Positions 12,364 to 23,751 are shown, numbered from the stretch's first letter. The stretch: 64,000 bases of DNA from Blastochloris sulfoviridis (GCF_008630065.1 NZ_VWPL01000015.1:22449-86448), one strand, 5' to 3'. The notes: generated by a model not told the origin, from the letters alone. Numbers and translations: made by a program.

Positions 12364-12487
12364 TATGCGAAATCCGGACGATTGGGCCGGATTTCGCATT
12401 CCGGTCGCCGAAAAACCCTTTTCATATCAAGGATTTTTTCGGCGAAACCGTTTCCGGTATCCCGAAGGGATCAACCGGAAACCGTAT
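12364..12487 (+). repeat. Three-hairpin intergenic element (family A, copy 1)
   Basis: About 124 bp with three stem-loops: GCGAAATCCGG/CCGGATTTCGC, a CGCCGAAAAA/TTTTTTCGGCG stem, and TTTCCGGTATCC/CCGGAAA. It ends ACCGTAT at 12487, the first base of the birA stop codon (TAA on the minus strand). Related copies are at 44198, 47281, 52111 and, inverted, 61143. Confidence 0.75.
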
Positions 12488-13296
12488 TAGGACCCATGCC
12501 GAACCTGATCCGGCGGCGAAGGGTCGGGGATGGTCGTCACCAGCGGCAGAATCTCGCCGGTGCCGATTCGCGTCCTGGTGCCGTCGCCGCGCAGCAGAAC
12601 CAGCGCGCCATCGCCGTCCAGCGTCTCGAACCGGCCGTCGACCACCTCCGCGCCGGTGCGCACCGTGATCGGCTGGCCGAGCGTGCCGGCCCGCGCCAGC
12701 CAGCCTGCCCGGATCGCCGGGAAGCCGTCGCCGCCCCGCCACTCGGCGAAGCGGACCGCCAGCGCCGCATCCAGCGCCGACAGCAGCAGCGCCGGCGTCA
12801 CCGTGCAGCCCGCCGCCGAGAGATGCGTCGCCGGATACGACGTGCCCTGCGGATGGTGGGCGCAATTGACGCCGAAGCCGATGACCGCCGCCAGCGGCCG
12901 GCCGGCCGGCGCCACCTCGCCCTCCACCAGGATGCCGGCGCACTTGGCGCCGTCGAGCATCAGGTCGTTTGGCCATTTCAGCGACAGGCGCGGCACGTCG
13001 AGGCCGCACACCGCCCCCACCGCGTCGAACAGCGCCAGCCCGGCGACGAAGCACAGTTGCGGGCAGGCTTCCGAGGGCGCCGGATCGGTGAGCAGGATGC
13101 TGGCGTAGAGATTGCCGGGCTCGGACGCCCACGTCCGCCCACGCCGGCCGCGACCCTCGCTCTGCCGCTCGGCGGTGATCCAGAACGGCCCGAACTCGCC
13201 ACGCCTCGCCCGCGCCAGCGCCTCGGCATTGGTGGAGCCCACAAGGTCGAGGGCGATGACGGGCGCGCTCCCGCCCGCGAACTCACCAACACCCAT
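12487..13296 (-). CDS. birA: Biotin-[acetyl-CoA-carboxylase] ligase
   Basis: Attaches biotin to carboxylase carrier domains through biotinyl-AMP. The 269-residue protein has the catalytic BPL domain only, without the DNA-binding repressor domain of Escherichia coli BirA. Visible motifs are STNAEALARA, the GRGRRGRTW loop that binds biotinyl-AMP, LKWPNDL, and GILVEGE. It follows nuoN by 26 bases in the same direction, the usual arrangement in this order. Confidence 0.93.
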   Translation of the reverse strand: MGVGEFAGGSAPVIALDLVGSTNAEALARARRGEFGPFWITAERQSEGRGRRGRTWASEPGNLYASILLTDPAPSEACPQLCFVAGLALFDAVGAVCGLDVPRLSLKWPNDLMLDGAKCAGILVEGEVAPAGRPLAAVIGFGVNCAHHPQGTSYPATHLSAAGCTVTPALLLSALDAALAVRFAEWRGGDGFPAIRAGWLARAGTLGQPITVRTGAEVVDGRFETLDGDGALVLLRGDGTRTRIGTGEILPLVTTIPDPSPPDQVRHGS

Positions 13297-13322
13297 CGAC
13301 GCGACTCATCCCTCGGCGTGGT

Positions 13323-14783
13323 TCAGAACAGCGATTTCGCCGCCGCCGCTGCGGCGTTGTTCAGTCCCGAGGGATACACGATATAGAACGAGACAAACAG
13401 CCCCGCCGCGCCCAGCACCGCCTTGAGCTCCCCGCTCATCGGCACGAACGCCCCCTTCGGCTCGTCGAAATACATGATCTTGACGATGCGCAAGTAGTAG
13501 TAGGCGCCGACCACGCTGGCCAGCACGCCGATCACCGCCAGCACATAGAGCTTGGCCTCGATGGCCGCCAGAAACACGTAGAACTTGGCGAAGAAGCCCG
13601 CGAACCACGGCACCCCGGCCAGCGAGAACAGCAGCGTGCCGAACAGCAGCGCCATCAACGGCTTGGTGCGGGCGAGGCCGGCGAGATCGGAAATGTCCTC
13701 GACCGGCCCCTCGGGGCGGCGCATCGCCAGGATGCAGGCGAACGAGCCCAGCGTCATCACCACATAGATCGACATGTAGATCAGCACGCCGCTGACCCCG
13801 TCCGCCGTGCCGGCGGCGAGCCCGGTGAGAGCGAAGCCCATGTGGCTGATCGACGAATAGGCCATCAGCCGCTTGATGTTGCTCTGGCCGATGGCGGCGA
13901 ACGCACCGAGCGTCATTGAGGCGATGGCGACGAACACCACGATCTGCTGCCAGGCCGGGACGATGCCGGGGAAGGCATCGAGCGCCACCCGCACGAAGAT
14001 CGCCATGCCCGCCGCCTTGGGCGCCGCGGCGAAGAAGGCGGTCACCGGCGTCGGCGCGCCCTCATAGACGTCCGGCGTCCACATGTGGAACGGCACCGCC
14101 GACACCTTGAAGCACAGGCCGGCGAACACGAAGACGAGGCCGACGACGACGCCGATGCTCGACGCCGACGCCTCGGCGCCCGGCCGCATGGCCTCCGCCG
14201 TGACCTGGGCGATGCCGGGGAAGCTCACCGTGCCGGCGAAGCCATAGATCAGCGACGCGCCATACAGCAGCATCCCCGAGGACAGCGCGCCGAGCACGAA
14301 ATACTTCAGGCCGGCCTCGGTCGAGCGCAGCGAGTCGCGGTCGATCGCCGCCACGACGTAGAGCGCGAGGCTCATCAGCTCCAGGCCGAGATAGAGCGCG
14401 ATCAGGTCGTTGGCCGAAATGATCATGCCCATGCCGCAAGCCGCGAGCAGCACCAGCACCGGAAATTCGAAGCGCGCATTGGGCCCGGCGCAGAAATGCT
14501 CGCCCGCCATGGCCAGCGCGACGGCCGAAGCGGCGAACGTCAGCACCTTGAGGAAGCGCGCAAAATCGTCGAGCACGAAGGCGCCGCCGAAGGTCTCGAT
14601 GCGTCCCGGCTCGCCCGCCAGCACCAGCAGGGCGGCCATCGCCAGCAGCGCCATCGACGCGCCATTGATGAAGCCGGCGCGCCGCGCGCCGCCGAAGGCG
14701 CCGACCATCAGCAGCCCGAGCGCGCCGAGCGCCAGCGTGATCTCCGGCACCGCCGGCAGCAGAGAGGGGATCGCGGCAACCAT
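13323..14783 (-). CDS. nuoN: NADH-quinone oxidoreductase subunit N
   Basis: A proton-pumping antiporter-like membrane subunit of complex I, 486 residues with about 13-14 hydrophobic helices. The proton_antipo_M core includes [16 protein letters not shown], and conserved charged residues sit in broken helices. It is the last nuo gene; birA follows. The product reads [20 protein letters not shown] at the N-terminus. Confidence 0.95.
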   Translation of the reverse strand: MVAAIPSLLPAVPEITLALGALGLLMVGAFGGARRAGFINGASMALLAMAALLVLAGEPGRIETFGGAFVLDDFARFLKVLTFAASAVALAMAGEHFCAGPNARFEFPVLVLLAACGMGMIISANDLIALYLGLELMSLALYVVAAIDRDSLRSTEAGLKYFVLGALSSGMLLYGASLIYGFAGTVSFPGIAQVTAEAMRPGAEASASSIGVVVGLVFVFAGLCFKVSAVPFHMWTPDVYEGAPTPVTAFFAAAPKAAGMAIFVRVALDAFPGIVPAWQQIVVFVAIASMTLGAFAAIGQSNIKRLMAYSSISHMGFALTGLAAGTADGVSGVLIYMSIYVVMTLGSFACILAMRRPEGPVEDISDLAGLARTKPLMALLFGTLLFSLAGVPWFAGFFAKFYVFLAAIEAKLYVLAVIGVLASVVGAYYYLRIVKIMYFDEPKGAFVPMSGELKAVLGAAGLFVSFYIVYPSGLNNAAAAAAKSLF

Positions 14784-14796
14784 GGACGAATCTCCC

Positions 14797-16305
14797 TCAG
14801 AAGCCGGCGACCAGCGTCGCGGTGGCGCCGAGCGCCTGCAGATAGCCCTCGACGAGGCCCTTGACCGCGGCGGCCGAGGTGTCCAGCACCGGCATCGGCC
14901 AGAACCCGAACAGGATGGTGAGCACGATCAGCGGAGCGAGGCTCGCCACCTCGCGCCCGTTCAGATCGGCGATCGTTGCCAATGACGGCTTGTCGAGAAC
15001 CCCGAAGATCACCCGGCGATAGAGCCACAGCGCGTAGCACGCCGACAGGATGAGGCCGAGGGCTGCGGCGAACGCCACCAGCGTATTGGCGCGGAAGGCG
15101 CCGACCAGCGTCAGGAACTCGCCGACGAAACCCGACGTGCCGGGCAGGCCGACATTGGCCAGCGTGAACACCATGAACGCCGCGGCATAGAGCGGCATGC
15201 GGTTGACCAGCCCGCCATAGGCGGCGATGTCGCGGGTGTGCATGCGGTCGTAGATGACGCCCACGCACAGAAACAGCGCGCCCGACACCAGCCCGTGCGA
15301 CACCATCTGGAACACCGCGCCCTGCATGCCCTGCTCGGTGGCCGAGAAGATGCCGAGCGTGACGAAGCCCATGTGCGCCACCGACGAATAGGCGATGAGC
15401 TTCTTCATGTCCTCCTGCACCAGCGCGACCAGGGAGGTGTAGACGATGGCGATCACCGACAGCGTGAAGACCAGCGGCGTGAAGAACTCGCTGGCGTCGG
15501 GGAACATCGGGATCGAGAAGCGGATGAAGCCGTAGCCGCCCATCTTCAGCAGGATCGCCGCCAGCACCACCGAGCCGGCGGTCGGCGCCTCGACATGGGC
15601 ATCCGGCAGCCAGGTGTGCACCGGCCACATCGGCAGCTTGACCGCGAAGGAGGCGAAGAAGGCGAGCCACAGCCACGTCTGCATCCCCGGCGGGAAGCCG
15701 TAGGCTTGCAAAGCCCGGATGTCGGTGGTGCCGGCCTGCCAGTACATCGCCATGATGGCGAGCAGCATCAGCACCGCGCCGAGGAAGGTGTAGAGGAAGA
15801 ACTTGAACGCCGCGTAGATGCGCCGCTTGCCGCCCCACACGCCGATGATCAGGAACATCGGGATCAGGCCGCCCTCGAAGAAGACGTAGAACAGCACGAG
15901 ATCGAGCGCGCAGAAGGTGCCGATCATCAGCGTTTCGAGCACCAGGAAGGCGACCAGATATTCCTTCACCCGCTGGCTGATCGACGTCCAGCTGGCGATG
16001 ATGCAGATCGGCATCAGGAAGGTGGTGAGGATGACGAACGGCAGCGCGATGCCGTCGATGCCCATCCGGTACTGGATGTTGGGACCGAGCCACGCCCGCG
16101 TCTCGACGAACTGGAACTCGGGCGAGCCCGGATCGAACTCGACGAGCAGGATCAGCGAGATCGCGAAGGTGACGACCGTGGTCCACAGCGCCACCCAGCG
16201 GGCATTGCTGAAGGTCCTTTCATCGTCGCCGCGCAGGGCGAAAATGAACAGCGCGCCGACCAGCGGCAGGAAGGTGATGACGGAAAGAATCGGCCAGCCC
16301 GACAT
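14797..16305 (-). CDS. nuoM: NADH-quinone oxidoreductase subunit M
   Basis: An antiporter-like membrane subunit of complex I, 502 residues. The start [20 protein letters not shown] is the ATG at 16303-16305, which overlaps the nuoL stop by one base (TGATG); a longer upstream frame is spurious. Core motifs include [17 protein letters not shown] and [15 protein letters not shown]. It lies 13 bases upstream of nuoN. Confidence 0.96.
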   Translation of the reverse strand: MSGWPILSVITFLPLVGALFIFALRGDDERTFSNARWVALWTTVVTFAISLILLVEFDPGSPEFQFVETRAWLGPNIQYRMGIDGIALPFVILTTFLMPICIIASWTSISQRVKEYLVAFLVLETLMIGTFCALDLVLFYVFFEGGLIPMFLIIGVWGGKRRIYAAFKFFLYTFLGAVLMLLAIMAMYWQAGTTDIRALQAYGFPPGMQTWLWLAFFASFAVKLPMWPVHTWLPDAHVEAPTAGSVVLAAILLKMGGYGFIRFSIPMFPDASEFFTPLVFTLSVIAIVYTSLVALVQEDMKKLIAYSSVAHMGFVTLGIFSATEQGMQGAVFQMVSHGLVSGALFLCVGVIYDRMHTRDIAAYGGLVNRMPLYAAAFMVFTLANVGLPGTSGFVGEFLTLVGAFRANTLVAFAAALGLILSACYALWLYRRVIFGVLDKPSLATIADLNGREVASLAPLIVLTILFGFWPMPVLDTSAAAVKGLVEGYLQALGATATLVAGF

Positions 16306-18335
16306 CAGCGCACCCCCCCGGCGAACATGAACCACGTCACCAGCGCCGCGACGCCGATCAGCATCGCGAAGGCATAGTGGTAGAGATAGCCGGTCTGCAG
16401 CCGCACCACGCGGTTGGTGGTGTCCATCACCCGCGCGGCGACGCCGTCCGGCCCCAGCCCGTCGATCACCGCGCCGTCGCCCTGCTTCCACAGGAGACGG
16501 CCGAGCCGCTTGGCCGAATTGACGAACACAACCTCGTAGAGCTCGTCGAAGTACCACTTGTTGAGCAGGAACAGATAGAGCGGCCGCAGGCGTTGCGCGA
16601 ACAGCGCGGGAAGATGCGGCGAGACGATGTAGAACAGCACCGCCACCGCGAAGCCGGCGGCCATGGCGATGGTCGGCGCGAACACCACCAGCGGCGGCAG
16701 ATGGTGCATCTCTTCGAGCAGGCCGTCCTTGGCGAGCGAGATCGACTGGCGGAAGAACTCGCCCACGCCGTGCGCATCGACGAACGCCGTTTTGAAGGCG
16801 AAGCCGGCGCCGAGCGCGCCCACGGCCAGCACCAGGAGCGGCAGCAACATCGTCTTGGGCGCCTCGTGCACATCCTCGAGGCGGGTGATGGCGTGGTGCC
16901 CGTGGTTGCCGTGCGCGTGATCGTCATGCGCATGAGTGTCGTGCGCGTGAGCGTCGTGGCCATGGGCATGCCCGTGGCCCTCGGCGACGAAGCGCGGCTT
17001 GCCGTGGAAGGTGAGCAGGATCAGCCGCCAGGAATAGAACGAGGTCAGCGCCGCCGCGATCACCAGCATCCAGAAGCCGTAGCCCGACAGCGCCGCGTGC
17101 GAGGCGAAGGCGGATTCGACGATCGCGTCCTTGGAATAGAAGCCGGCGGTGAAAGGGAAGCCGGTGAGCGCCAGCGTGCCGATCACCATCATCGCATAGG
17201 TGAAGGGCAGCGCCTTCCAAAGCCCACCCATCTTCCGGATGTCCTGCTCGTGGTGCATGGCGATGATCACCGCCCCCGAGCCGAGGAACAGCAGCGCCTT
17301 GAAGAAGGCGTGGGTGAACAGGTGGAACATGCCCACCGAATAGGCCCCCACCCCCATGGCGACGAACATGTAGCCGAGCTGCGAGCAGGTCGAATAGGCG
17401 ATCACCCGCTTGATGTCGTTCTGGACGAGACCCACCGTCGCGGCGAAGAAGGCGGTGGTGGCGCCGACCAGGATCACCACCTCCTGGGCGGTGGGCGCCA
17501 GCTCGAACAGCGGCGACAGCCGCGCCACCATGAACACGCCCGCCGTGACCATGGTCGCGGCATGGATCAGGGCGGAGACCGGGGTCGGGCCCTCCATCGC
17601 GTCCGGCAGCCAGGTGTGCAGCAGGAACTGCGCCGACTTGCCCATCGCCCCCATGAACAGCAGCAGGCAGATCAGGGTCAGCGCGTCGAACCACGTGCCG
17701 CCGAGCGGGATCACCTTGCCCTGCAGCGACGGCGCCTGGGCGAAGATGGTGTCGAAATCGATCGACCCCACCATCCAGTAGGTGGCGAAGATGCCGAGCG
17801 CGAAGCCGAAATCGCCGACGCGGTTGACCACGAAGGCCTTGATGGCGGCGGCGTTGGCCGAGGGCTTGAGATACCAGAAGCCGATGAGCAGGTAGCTGGC
17901 GAGGCCCACGCCCTCCCAGCCGAAGTACATCTGCACCAGATTGTCGGCGGTCACCAGCGCCAGCATGGCGAAGGTGAACAGCGACAGATACGAGAAGAAG
18001 CGCTGGCGGTGCGGATCGTCGGCCATGTAGCCGATCGAATAGAGGTGCACCAGCGCCGAGACGGTGTTGACCACCACCAGCATGACGGCGGTGAGCGTGT
18101 CGATGCGCAGCGCCCAGTCGACCTTGAAGGTGCCGACCTCGAACCAGGTGAACAGCATCACCCGCGTGGTCTCGCCGCCATAGCCGACATTGAAGAAGGC
18201 GACCCACGACAGCGCCGCCGACACGAAGACCAGGGCGGTGGTGATCACCTCCGAATTGCGTGCGCCGATGAAGCGGCCGAACAGGCCGGCGATCAGGCAG
18301 CCGAGGAGCGGGAGCAGGACGATGGCTTGATACAT
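16305..18335 (-). CDS. nuoL: NADH-quinone oxidoreductase subunit L
   Basis: The largest antiporter-like subunit, 676 residues, with the long lateral helix at the C-terminus that couples the pump modules. Family motifs include [39 protein letters not shown] and [17 protein letters not shown] His/Asp/Ala/Gly-rich insert at about residues 450-482, on the hydrophilic loop before the C-terminal region, is not part of the usual family alignment. The stop overlaps the nuoM start. Confidence 0.96.
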   Translation of the reverse strand: MYQAIVLLPLLGCLIAGLFGRFIGARNSEVITTALVFVSAALSWVAFFNVGYGGETTRVMLFTWFEVGTFKVDWALRIDTLTAVMLVVVNTVSALVHLYSIGYMADDPHRQRFFSYLSLFTFAMLALVTADNLVQMYFGWEGVGLASYLLIGFWYLKPSANAAAIKAFVVNRVGDFGFALGIFATYWMVGSIDFDTIFAQAPSLQGKVIPLGGTWFDALTLICLLLFMGAMGKSAQFLLHTWLPDAMEGPTPVSALIHAATMVTAGVFMVARLSPLFELAPTAQEVVILVGATTAFFAATVGLVQNDIKRVIAYSTCSQLGYMFVAMGVGAYSVGMFHLFTHAFFKALLFLGSGAVIIAMHHEQDIRKMGGLWKALPFTYAMMVIGTLALTGFPFTAGFYSKDAIVESAFASHAALSGYGFWMLVIAAALTSFYSWRLILLTFHGKPRFVAEGHGHAHGHDAHAHDTHAHDDHAHGNHGHHAITRLEDVHEAPKTMLLPLLVLAVGALGAGFAFKTAFVDAHGVGEFFRQSISLAKDGLLEEMHHLPPLVVFAPTIAMAAGFAVAVLFYIVSPHLPALFAQRLRPLYLFLLNKWYFDELYEVVFVNSAKRLGRLLWKQGDGAVIDGLGPDGVAARVMDTTNRVVRLQTGYLYHYAFAMLIGVAALVTWFMFAGGVR

Positions 18336-18339
18336 CCCC

Positions 18340-18648
18340 TCAGCCCTTCATCATGTTGACGTCTTCGACCGCGATCGAGCCGCGGTTGCGGAAGAACACC
18401 ACGAGGATGGCCAGACCGATGGCCGCCTCGGCGGCGGCCACGGTCAGCACGAACAGCGCGAACACCTGGCCGACGAGGTCGCCGAGAAAGGCCGAGAACG
18501 CCACGAAATTGATGTTCACCGACAACAGGATCAGCTCGATCGACATCAGGATGACGATGACGTTCTTGCGGTTGAGGAAGATCCCGACCGTGCCGATGGT
18601 GAACAGGATGGCGGCCAGGATGAGGAAGTGCGACAGACCGACGGTCAT
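18340..18648 (-). CDS. nuoK: NADH-quinone oxidoreductase subunit K
   Basis: A 102-residue subunit with three membrane helices that forms part of the proton path beside NuoA, J and N. The conserved membrane glutamates are present in [10 protein letters not shown] and [11 protein letters not shown]. It lies four bases from nuoL and three bases from nuoJ, in the standard J-K-L order. Confidence 0.95.
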   Translation of the reverse strand: MTVGLSHFLILAAILFTIGTVGIFLNRKNVIVILMSIELILLSVNINFVAFSAFLGDLVGQVFALFVLTVAAAEAAIGLAILVVFFRNRGSIAVEDVNMMKG

Positions 18649-18651
18649 GGC

Positions 18652-19263
18652 TCAGATCCCCCGCCGCGACTTGACTTTGCGAAGCTCGACCGCCGTGGCC
18701 GGCCCGCGCGCCACCTGCCGGGCGATGTCCTGGCGCTTGACGCCCTCCTTGTGGTGGAGCGTCAGCACGATGGCGCCGATCATCGCCACCAGCAGCACGA
18801 GGCCGGCCGCCTGGAAGAAATAGACGTACTGGGTGTAGAGCACCTGGCCCAGCGCCACGGTGTTGGACACCTCGGCCGGCTGCAGCGGCATCTTCACGGC
18901 GCCGGACACCCCCGGCCCCACCGCCCAGGTGCCGAGCACCAGCACCAGCTCCACCAGGAACACCAGCCCGACGATGCCGCCGATCGGCAGGTATTGCAGC
19001 GCCCCCTGCTTCAGCTCGGCGAAATCGACGTCGAGCATCATCACCACGAACAGGAACAGCACGGCGACGGCGCCGACATAGACCACCACCAGGATCATCG
19101 CCAGGAACTCGGCGCCAAGCAGCAGGAACAGCCCGGCCCCGTTGACGAAGGTCAGGATCAGCCACAGCACCGAGTGCACGGGGTTGCGCGCCGCCACCAC
19201 CATGAAGGCGGAAGCGACGGCGACGCCCGCAAATAGATAGAAGAACGCTGCGGCAACCCCCAT
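18652..19263 (-). CDS. nuoJ: NADH-quinone oxidoreductase subunit J
   Basis: A membrane subunit of 203 residues with five hydrophobic helices. The highly conserved third helix appears as LAMILVVVYVGAVAVLFLFV, which contains the pi-bulge helix of the coupling region. The C-terminal tail (KVKSRRGI) is cytosolic and basic. Confidence 0.94.
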   Translation of the reverse strand: MGVAAAFFYLFAGVAVASAFMVVAARNPVHSVLWLILTFVNGAGLFLLLGAEFLAMILVVVYVGAVAVLFLFVVMMLDVDFAELKQGALQYLPIGGIVGLVFLVELVLVLGTWAVGPGVSGAVKMPLQPAEVSNTVALGQVLYTQYVYFFQAAGLVLLVAMIGAIVLTLHHKEGVKRQDIARQVARGPATAVELRKVKSRRGI

Positions 19264-19323
19264 CCCAGTCCCCCGTGTCCGGCGCCCGGCGCCGGGCCCA
19301 CTTGTCCCGCGTGACCTGCGACC

Positions 19324-19812
19324 TTACCGGTAAGGCGCGTCCAGGCCGATATTGCGGGCGATTTCCCGTTCCCAGCGCTCGCCATTGGCGAGCAGCCGTT
19401 CCTTGTCGAAATAAAGCTCTTCGCGCGTCTCGGTGGCGTACTCGAAGTTCGGCCCCTCGACGATGGCATCCACCGGGCACGCCTCCTGGCAGAAGCCGCA
19501 ATAGATGCATTTCACCATGTCGATGTCGTAACGCGTGGTGCGGCGCGTGCCGTCGTTGCGGCGCGGCCCGGCCTCGATGGTGATGGCCTGGGCCGGGCAG
19601 ATCGCCTCGCACAGCTTGCAGGCGATGCAGCGCTCCTCGCCGTTCGGGTAGCGGCGCAGCGCGTGCTCGCCGCGGAAGCGCGGGCTCAGCGCCCCCTTCT
19701 CGAACGGATAGTTGATGGTCGCCTTCGGCCGGAACAGGTAGCGCATCGACAGGAAGAAGGCCGAGACGAACTCGGTGAGAAACAGCGCACGGGCCGCCTG
19801 GTCGAGTTTCAT
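19324..19812 (-). CDS. nuoI: NADH-quinone oxidoreductase subunit I
   Basis: A ferredoxin-like subunit (162 residues) that holds clusters N6a and N6b and passes electrons toward NuoB. Two CxxCxxCxxxCP motifs are visible, [12 protein letters not shown] and [12 protein letters not shown]. The start [15 protein letters not shown] is the ATG at 19810-19812, matching alphaproteobacterial NuoI; the upstream extension is not family-like. A short amphipathic N-terminal helix anchors it to the membrane arm. Confidence 0.96.
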   Translation of the reverse strand: MKLDQAARALFLTEFVSAFFLSMRYLFRPKATINYPFEKGALSPRFRGEHALRRYPNGEERCIACKLCEAICPAQAITIEAGPRRNDGTRRTTRYDIDMVKCIYCGFCQEACPVDAIVEGPNFEYATETREELYFDKERLLANGERWEREIARNIGLDAPYR

Positions 19813-19855
19813 GATCCGCTCCCTCCCCGCCAGCCCGCACGCACCCATCCCGCGC

Positions 19856-20110
19856 TCACGACAGGCCACCGGCAATGGTCTGCCCGAACAGATAGCCGAC
19901 CGCCGAGAACGCCACGATATCCAGAACCAGCATGGTGCGGCGCATCAGGGTGATGCGCCGCTCGAAGTCCGCCTTCTCGGCCGCGTTGGTCGAACGGTCG
20001 AGCGCCCGCAGCCGCGTCTCCACGAAGCTGACGACAACGCCGAAGTTCAGGAGCCCCAGCGCGAGGCCCATGGCGGCGCCGATCAGTCCCGGCAGGGAGA
20101 GTGAGAGCAT
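19856..20110 (-). CDS. Small two-helix membrane protein inside nuo operon (1)
   Basis: An 84-residue protein of unknown function between nuoH and nuoI. It has an N-terminal hydrophobic helix (about residues 5-28), a charged middle ([20 protein letters not shown]) and a second helix (about 60-80, ending [10 protein letters not shown]). The layout resembles the neighbouring 85-residue protein: helix, polar charged loop, helix, with a glycine-rich first helix. Spacing of 15 and 43 bases to its neighbours implies cotranscription. It could be an assembly or accessory factor for complex I, which is inference from position. Confidence 0.75.
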   Translation of the reverse strand: MLSLSLPGLIGAAMGLALGLLNFGVVVSFVETRLRALDRSTNAAEKADFERRITLMRRTMLVLDIVAFSAVGYLFGQTIAGGLS

Positions 20111-20125
20111 GGTCAGGCTCCGCCG

Positions 20126-20383
20126 TCATTGCATCAGTCCCCAGAGGCGGGTGCCGAGGTCGTACCCCACCACGCCGCAAACCACCGGAAACGCCAGCCG
20201 GTAGGCCAGGGTCGTGATTCTGGTCAGACGGGCGATGTCGCCGCCGGAACCACCGGCGCTCTCACGCTGCGCGTGCGTCTGGCGCTGCGCCTCCAGCACC
20301 CGCGGCAGCACCGCCATGTTGGCGAACAGCGCAAACGCGAGTCCCACCCCAACGCCGAACAGGCCGGCAACGAGCTCCGTCAT
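20126..20383 (-). CDS. Small two-helix membrane protein inside nuo operon (2)
   Basis: An 85-residue protein whose ATG (20381-20383) overlaps the nuoH stop codon by ATGA. It has a first hydrophobic helix ([20 protein letters not shown]), a charged loop ([16 protein letters not shown]) and a second hydrophobic segment ([18 protein letters not shown]). It is similar in size and layout to the next gene, so the two may be distant paralogs. Translational coupling to nuoH suggests a role with the membrane arm of complex I, but no function is known to me. Confidence 0.75.
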   Translation of the reverse strand: MTELVAGLFGVGVGLAFALFANMAVLPRVLEAQRQTHAQRESAGGSGGDIARLTRITTLAYRLAFPVVCGVVGYDLGTRLWGLMQ

Positions 20384-21441
20384 GGCGCCCACCCCATGGT
20401 CTGCAGAACGCCGGCCACCGCCACCACCATGAACAGGGACAGCGGCAGGAACACCTTCCAGCCCAGCCGCATCAACTGGTCGTAGCGGTAGCGCGGCACG
20501 AACGCCTTGACCATCGCGAACATGAAGAACACCAGCGACAGCTTGAGGATGAACCACACCACCCCCGGCACCCAGGTGAAGGGCGCCACGTCGAACGGCG
20601 GCAGCCACCCGCCCAGGAACAGGATGGTGGTCAGCGCGCACATGGTCATGATCGCCACATACTCGGCCAGCATGAACAGCAGATAGGGCGTGGACGAGTA
20701 TTCGACCATGAAGCCGGCGACGAGTTCGGATTCGGCCTCCGGCAGGTCGAAGGGCGGCCGGTTGGTCTCCGCCAGCGCCGAGATGAAGAACACCACGAAC
20801 ATCGGGAACAGCGGCAGCCAGAACCAGTTCAGCATCGTCGCCCAGGGGATGCCGAGCATCGTGGCAAAGCCGCGCTCGCGCTGGGCGAACACGATGTCCT
20901 GCAGGTTCAGCGACCCCACGCACAAGAGCACGGTGATGATGACGAAGCCGATCGACACCTCGTAGCTCACCATCTGCGCTGCCGAGCGCAGGCTGCCCAG
21001 GAACGGATATTTCGAGTTCGACGCCCAGCCGCCCATGATGATGCCGTACACGCCGAGCGAGGAGATGGCGAAGATATAGAGGATGCCGACATTGATGTCG
21101 GCCACCGCCCAGCCGGCATCGGCCGGGATCACCGCCCAGGCGGCCAGCGCCAGCACGCACGACACCAGCGGCGCGATCAGGAACACGACCTTGTTGGCGC
21201 CGGAGGGGATCACCGGCTCCTTGGTCATGAACTTGATAAAGTCGGCGAACGATTGCCACAGCCCGACCGGGCCGACCACGTTCGGCCCCTTGCGCAGCTG
21301 CACCGCCGCCCAGACCTTGCGGTCGGCGAGCAGGACGAAGGCGATGAAGACCAGCAGCGCCACCAGCACCGCCAGGCTGTGCAGGGCGATGACGATAAGA
21401 TGGAGGGCGGTGTCCAGCCACGCACTATCAAGCCAGCTCAT
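20380..21441 (-). CDS. nuoH: NADH-quinone oxidoreductase subunit H
   Basis: The membrane subunit that forms the quinone-binding chamber with NuoB and NuoD. The 353-residue product has about eight helices and the family motifs [31 protein letters not shown] and [20 protein letters not shown]. It is followed, with a four-base overlap, by a small membrane protein not found in the classical operon. Confidence 0.96.
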   Translation of the reverse strand: MSWLDSAWLDTALHLIVIALHSLAVLVALLVFIAFVLLADRKVWAAVQLRKGPNVVGPVGLWQSFADFIKFMTKEPVIPSGANKVVFLIAPLVSCVLALAAWAVIPADAGWAVADINVGILYIFAISSLGVYGIIMGGWASNSKYPFLGSLRSAAQMVSYEVSIGFVIITVLLCVGSLNLQDIVFAQRERGFATMLGIPWATMLNWFWLPLFPMFVVFFISALAETNRPPFDLPEAESELVAGFMVEYSSTPYLLFMLAEYVAIMTMCALTTILFLGGWLPPFDVAPFTWVPGVVWFILKLSLVFFMFAMVKAFVPRYRYDQLMRLGWKVFLPLSLFMVVAVAGVLQTMGWAP

Positions 21442-21448
21442 GTCGCCC

Positions 21449-23527
21449 TCACTCCGCCGCCGCCTGGACGCGCCCGGCCGCCAGGCTTGAGCAGTCCGCC
21501 ATGACGGCGGAGGCCCGGGCGATCGGGTTGGTCAGATAGAAATCGCCGACCGCGCCGACGAACGGCGCCTTGTCCGGCACCCCGCTTTGGGCCGCAAGCG
21601 CAGCGATGGTCCCGGCATCGGCCGGCTCGGCGACGCCGAGGCGGGCCATGTGCGGATGGGCGGCCACCAGCGCCGACCGGAGCGCGGCAAGCGAGTCATA
21701 GGGCAGCGTCTCGCCGAGCCGCTCCGACAGCGCCCGCAGGATCGCCCAGTCCTCGCGCGCATCGCCAGGCGGGAAGCCGCCGCGCTGGCCGAGCTGCACC
21801 CGCCCCTCGGTATTGACCCAGATGCCCGACTTTTCGGTGTAGGCCGCGCCGGGCAGGATGACGTCGGCGCGGTGGGCGCCACGGTCGCCATGGGTGCCGA
21901 CATAGACCACGAAGGCGCCGGCCGGCACCGTGACCTCGTCCGCCCCGAGCAGGACCAGCACGTCGAGCGCGCCGGGCTTGAGCATGTCGTTGGTCGAAAG
22001 CCCGTCCGGCCCCGGCACGCAGCCGACGTCGAGCGCGCCCACCCGGCTGGCCGCGGTGTGCAGCACCGAAAAGCCGTTCCAGCCGTCCTTGACCGCGCCG
22101 ATGGCCAGCGCCGCCTTGGCCGCCGCTGCGGCCACCGCCGCGCCGTCGGGCCGCGCCAGCGCGCCCTGCCCCACCAGCACCATCGGCCGCGCCGCGGCCT
22201 TGAGCACGCTGGCGAAGGGATGGCGGCCGCCAGCGATCTCCGCCAGCGTGTCCGGCCCGGCGCCGAGATGCTGGGCGTCATAGGTGAGGTCCGCCGCCTC
22301 GCCGATCAGCCCGATCGGGAAGCCACCCATGCGCCAGCGCTTGCGGATGCGGGCGTTCAGCACCGCCGCCTCCGCCCGCGGATTGGAGCCGACGATCAGC
22401 AGCGCGTCGGCCTGCTCGAGTCCGGCGATGCCGGGATTGAACAGATAGCTTGCCCGCCCCAGTGCCGGATCGAGCGCCGCACCGTCCTGCCGGCAGTCGA
22501 GACTGGCGACGCCGAGGCGGTCCAGCAGGCCCTTCAGCGCGAACGCCTCCTCCACCGAGGCGAGATCGCCGACCAGCGCGCCGACGCGCCCGGCCGAAGT
22601 CGCGTCCATCTTGGCCTTGATCGCCGCGAACGCCTCGCCCCACGTCGCAGGCGCGAGCTTGCCATCGCGGCGCACATAGGGGCGGTCCAGCCGCTGGGTC
22701 TTGAGGCCGTCCCAGATGAAGCGGCTCTTGTCGGAGATCCACTCCTCGTTCACCGCCTCGTTGACGCGCGGCAGGATGCGCATCACCTCGCGGCCGCGCG
22801 TGTCGATGCGGATCGCCGCGCCAACCGCGTCCATCACGTCGACCGATTCGGTCTTGGTCAACTCCCACGGCCGGGCGTGGAAGGCGTAGGGCTTCGAGGT
22901 CAGCGCGCCGACCGGGCACAAATCGATGACGTTGCCCTGCAGCTCCGAGCGCATGGCGCGCTCAAGATAGGTGGTGATCTCCATGTCCTCGCCGCGGCCG
23001 ATGGCGCCGAGATCGGGCACGCCCGCCACCTCGGTGATGAAGCGGATGCAGCGCGTGCAATGGATGCAGCGGTTCATCGCCGTCTTGACCAGCGGGCCGA
23101 TATATTTGTCCTCGACCGCCCGCTTGTTCTCCGCGAAGCGCGAGGTGTCGACGCCATAGGCCATCGCCTGGTCCTGCAGGTCGCACTCCCCGCCCTGGTC
23201 GCAGATCGGGCAGTCGAGCGGGTGATTGATGAGCAAAAACTCCATCACCCCTTCGCGCGCCTTCTTCACCATCGGCGACTTGGTGCTGATCACCGGCGGC
23301 TCGCCATTGGGGCCGGGGCGCAGGTCGCGCACATTGACCGAGCACGAGGCCTGCGGCTTGGGCACGCCCTTCACCTCGACCAGGCACATGCGGCAATTGC
23401 CGGCCACCGACAGCCGCTCGTGGTAGCAGAAGCGCGGGATCTCGGCCCCGGCCTCCTCGCACGCCTGCAGCAGCGTGTCGTCGGGCGACACGTCGACCTC
23501 GGTGCCATCGATGATCAGCTTGGCCAT
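21449..23527 (-). CDS. nuoG: NADH-quinone oxidoreductase subunit G
   Basis: The largest peripheral-arm subunit (692 residues), carrying one 2Fe-2S and at least two 4Fe-4S clusters. Cysteine motifs appear in order: [15 protein letters not shown], the His-Cys motif with [15 protein letters not shown], and [16 protein letters not shown]. The rest is the molybdopterin-oxidoreductase-like scaffold without a cofactor. The N-terminus [20 protein letters not shown] is typical of the alphaproteobacterial form. Confidence 0.96.
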   Translation of the reverse strand: MAKLIIDGTEVDVSPDDTLLQACEEAGAEIPRFCYHERLSVAGNCRMCLVEVKGVPKPQASCSVNVRDLRPGPNGEPPVISTKSPMVKKAREGVMEFLLINHPLDCPICDQGGECDLQDQAMAYGVDTSRFAENKRAVEDKYIGPLVKTAMNRCIHCTRCIRFITEVAGVPDLGAIGRGEDMEITTYLERAMRSELQGNVIDLCPVGALTSKPYAFHARPWELTKTESVDVMDAVGAAIRIDTRGREVMRILPRVNEAVNEEWISDKSRFIWDGLKTQRLDRPYVRRDGKLAPATWGEAFAAIKAKMDATSAGRVGALVGDLASVEEAFALKGLLDRLGVASLDCRQDGAALDPALGRASYLFNPGIAGLEQADALLIVGSNPRAEAAVLNARIRKRWRMGGFPIGLIGEAADLTYDAQHLGAGPDTLAEIAGGRHPFASVLKAAARPMVLVGQGALARPDGAAVAAAAAKAALAIGAVKDGWNGFSVLHTAASRVGALDVGCVPGPDGLSTNDMLKPGALDVLVLLGADEVTVPAGAFVVYVGTHGDRGAHRADVILPGAAYTEKSGIWVNTEGRVQLGQRGGFPPGDAREDWAILRALSERLGETLPYDSLAALRSALVAAHPHMARLGVAEPADAGTIAALAAQSGVPDKAPFVGAVGDFYLTNPIARASAVMADCSSLAAGRVQAAAE

Positions 23528-23542
23528 GCGTAATCTTCCAGC

Positions 23543-23746
23543 CTATGCGTCCGAGAGTTCGAGGCGGCGCCCGATGCGCTCGACCCACTGCTCCAGCCGG
23601 TCGAGCCGGCGATTCACGCCCGCCAGACCGTCCTCAAGAGCCGTCACCCGCACTTTGACGTCATGCAGTTCCTGCGCCATGCGTTCGGTTCGCTCGTCGA
23701 TCCGGCGCACCAGGACGAAAACGACGTTGTCGGACACCGCGGCCAT
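23543..23746 (-). CDS. 67-residue coiled-coil protein between nuoF and nuoG
   Basis: A short gene with its ATG at 23744-23746, five bases after the nuoF stop, and 15 bases before nuoG. The product is almost wholly helical with heptad hydrophobics (VVFVLVRRIDERTERMAQEL, then VKVRVTALEDGLAGVNRRLD) and has no membrane segment, so a parallel coiled-coil oligomer is likely. It is not a classical complex I subunit. Tight packing inside the operon suggests real expression; the function is unknown. Confidence 0.65.
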   Translation of the reverse strand: MAAVSDNVVFVLVRRIDERTERMAQELHDVKVRVTALEDGLAGVNRRLDRLEQWVERIGRRLELSDA

Positions 23747-23751
23747 CGCGC

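Noticed and set aside
21587..23533. 648-codon open frame antisense to nuoG
   Set aside because: A shadow of nuoG caused by codon bias; dnaE, nuoL and the DUF2126 gene have similar shadows.
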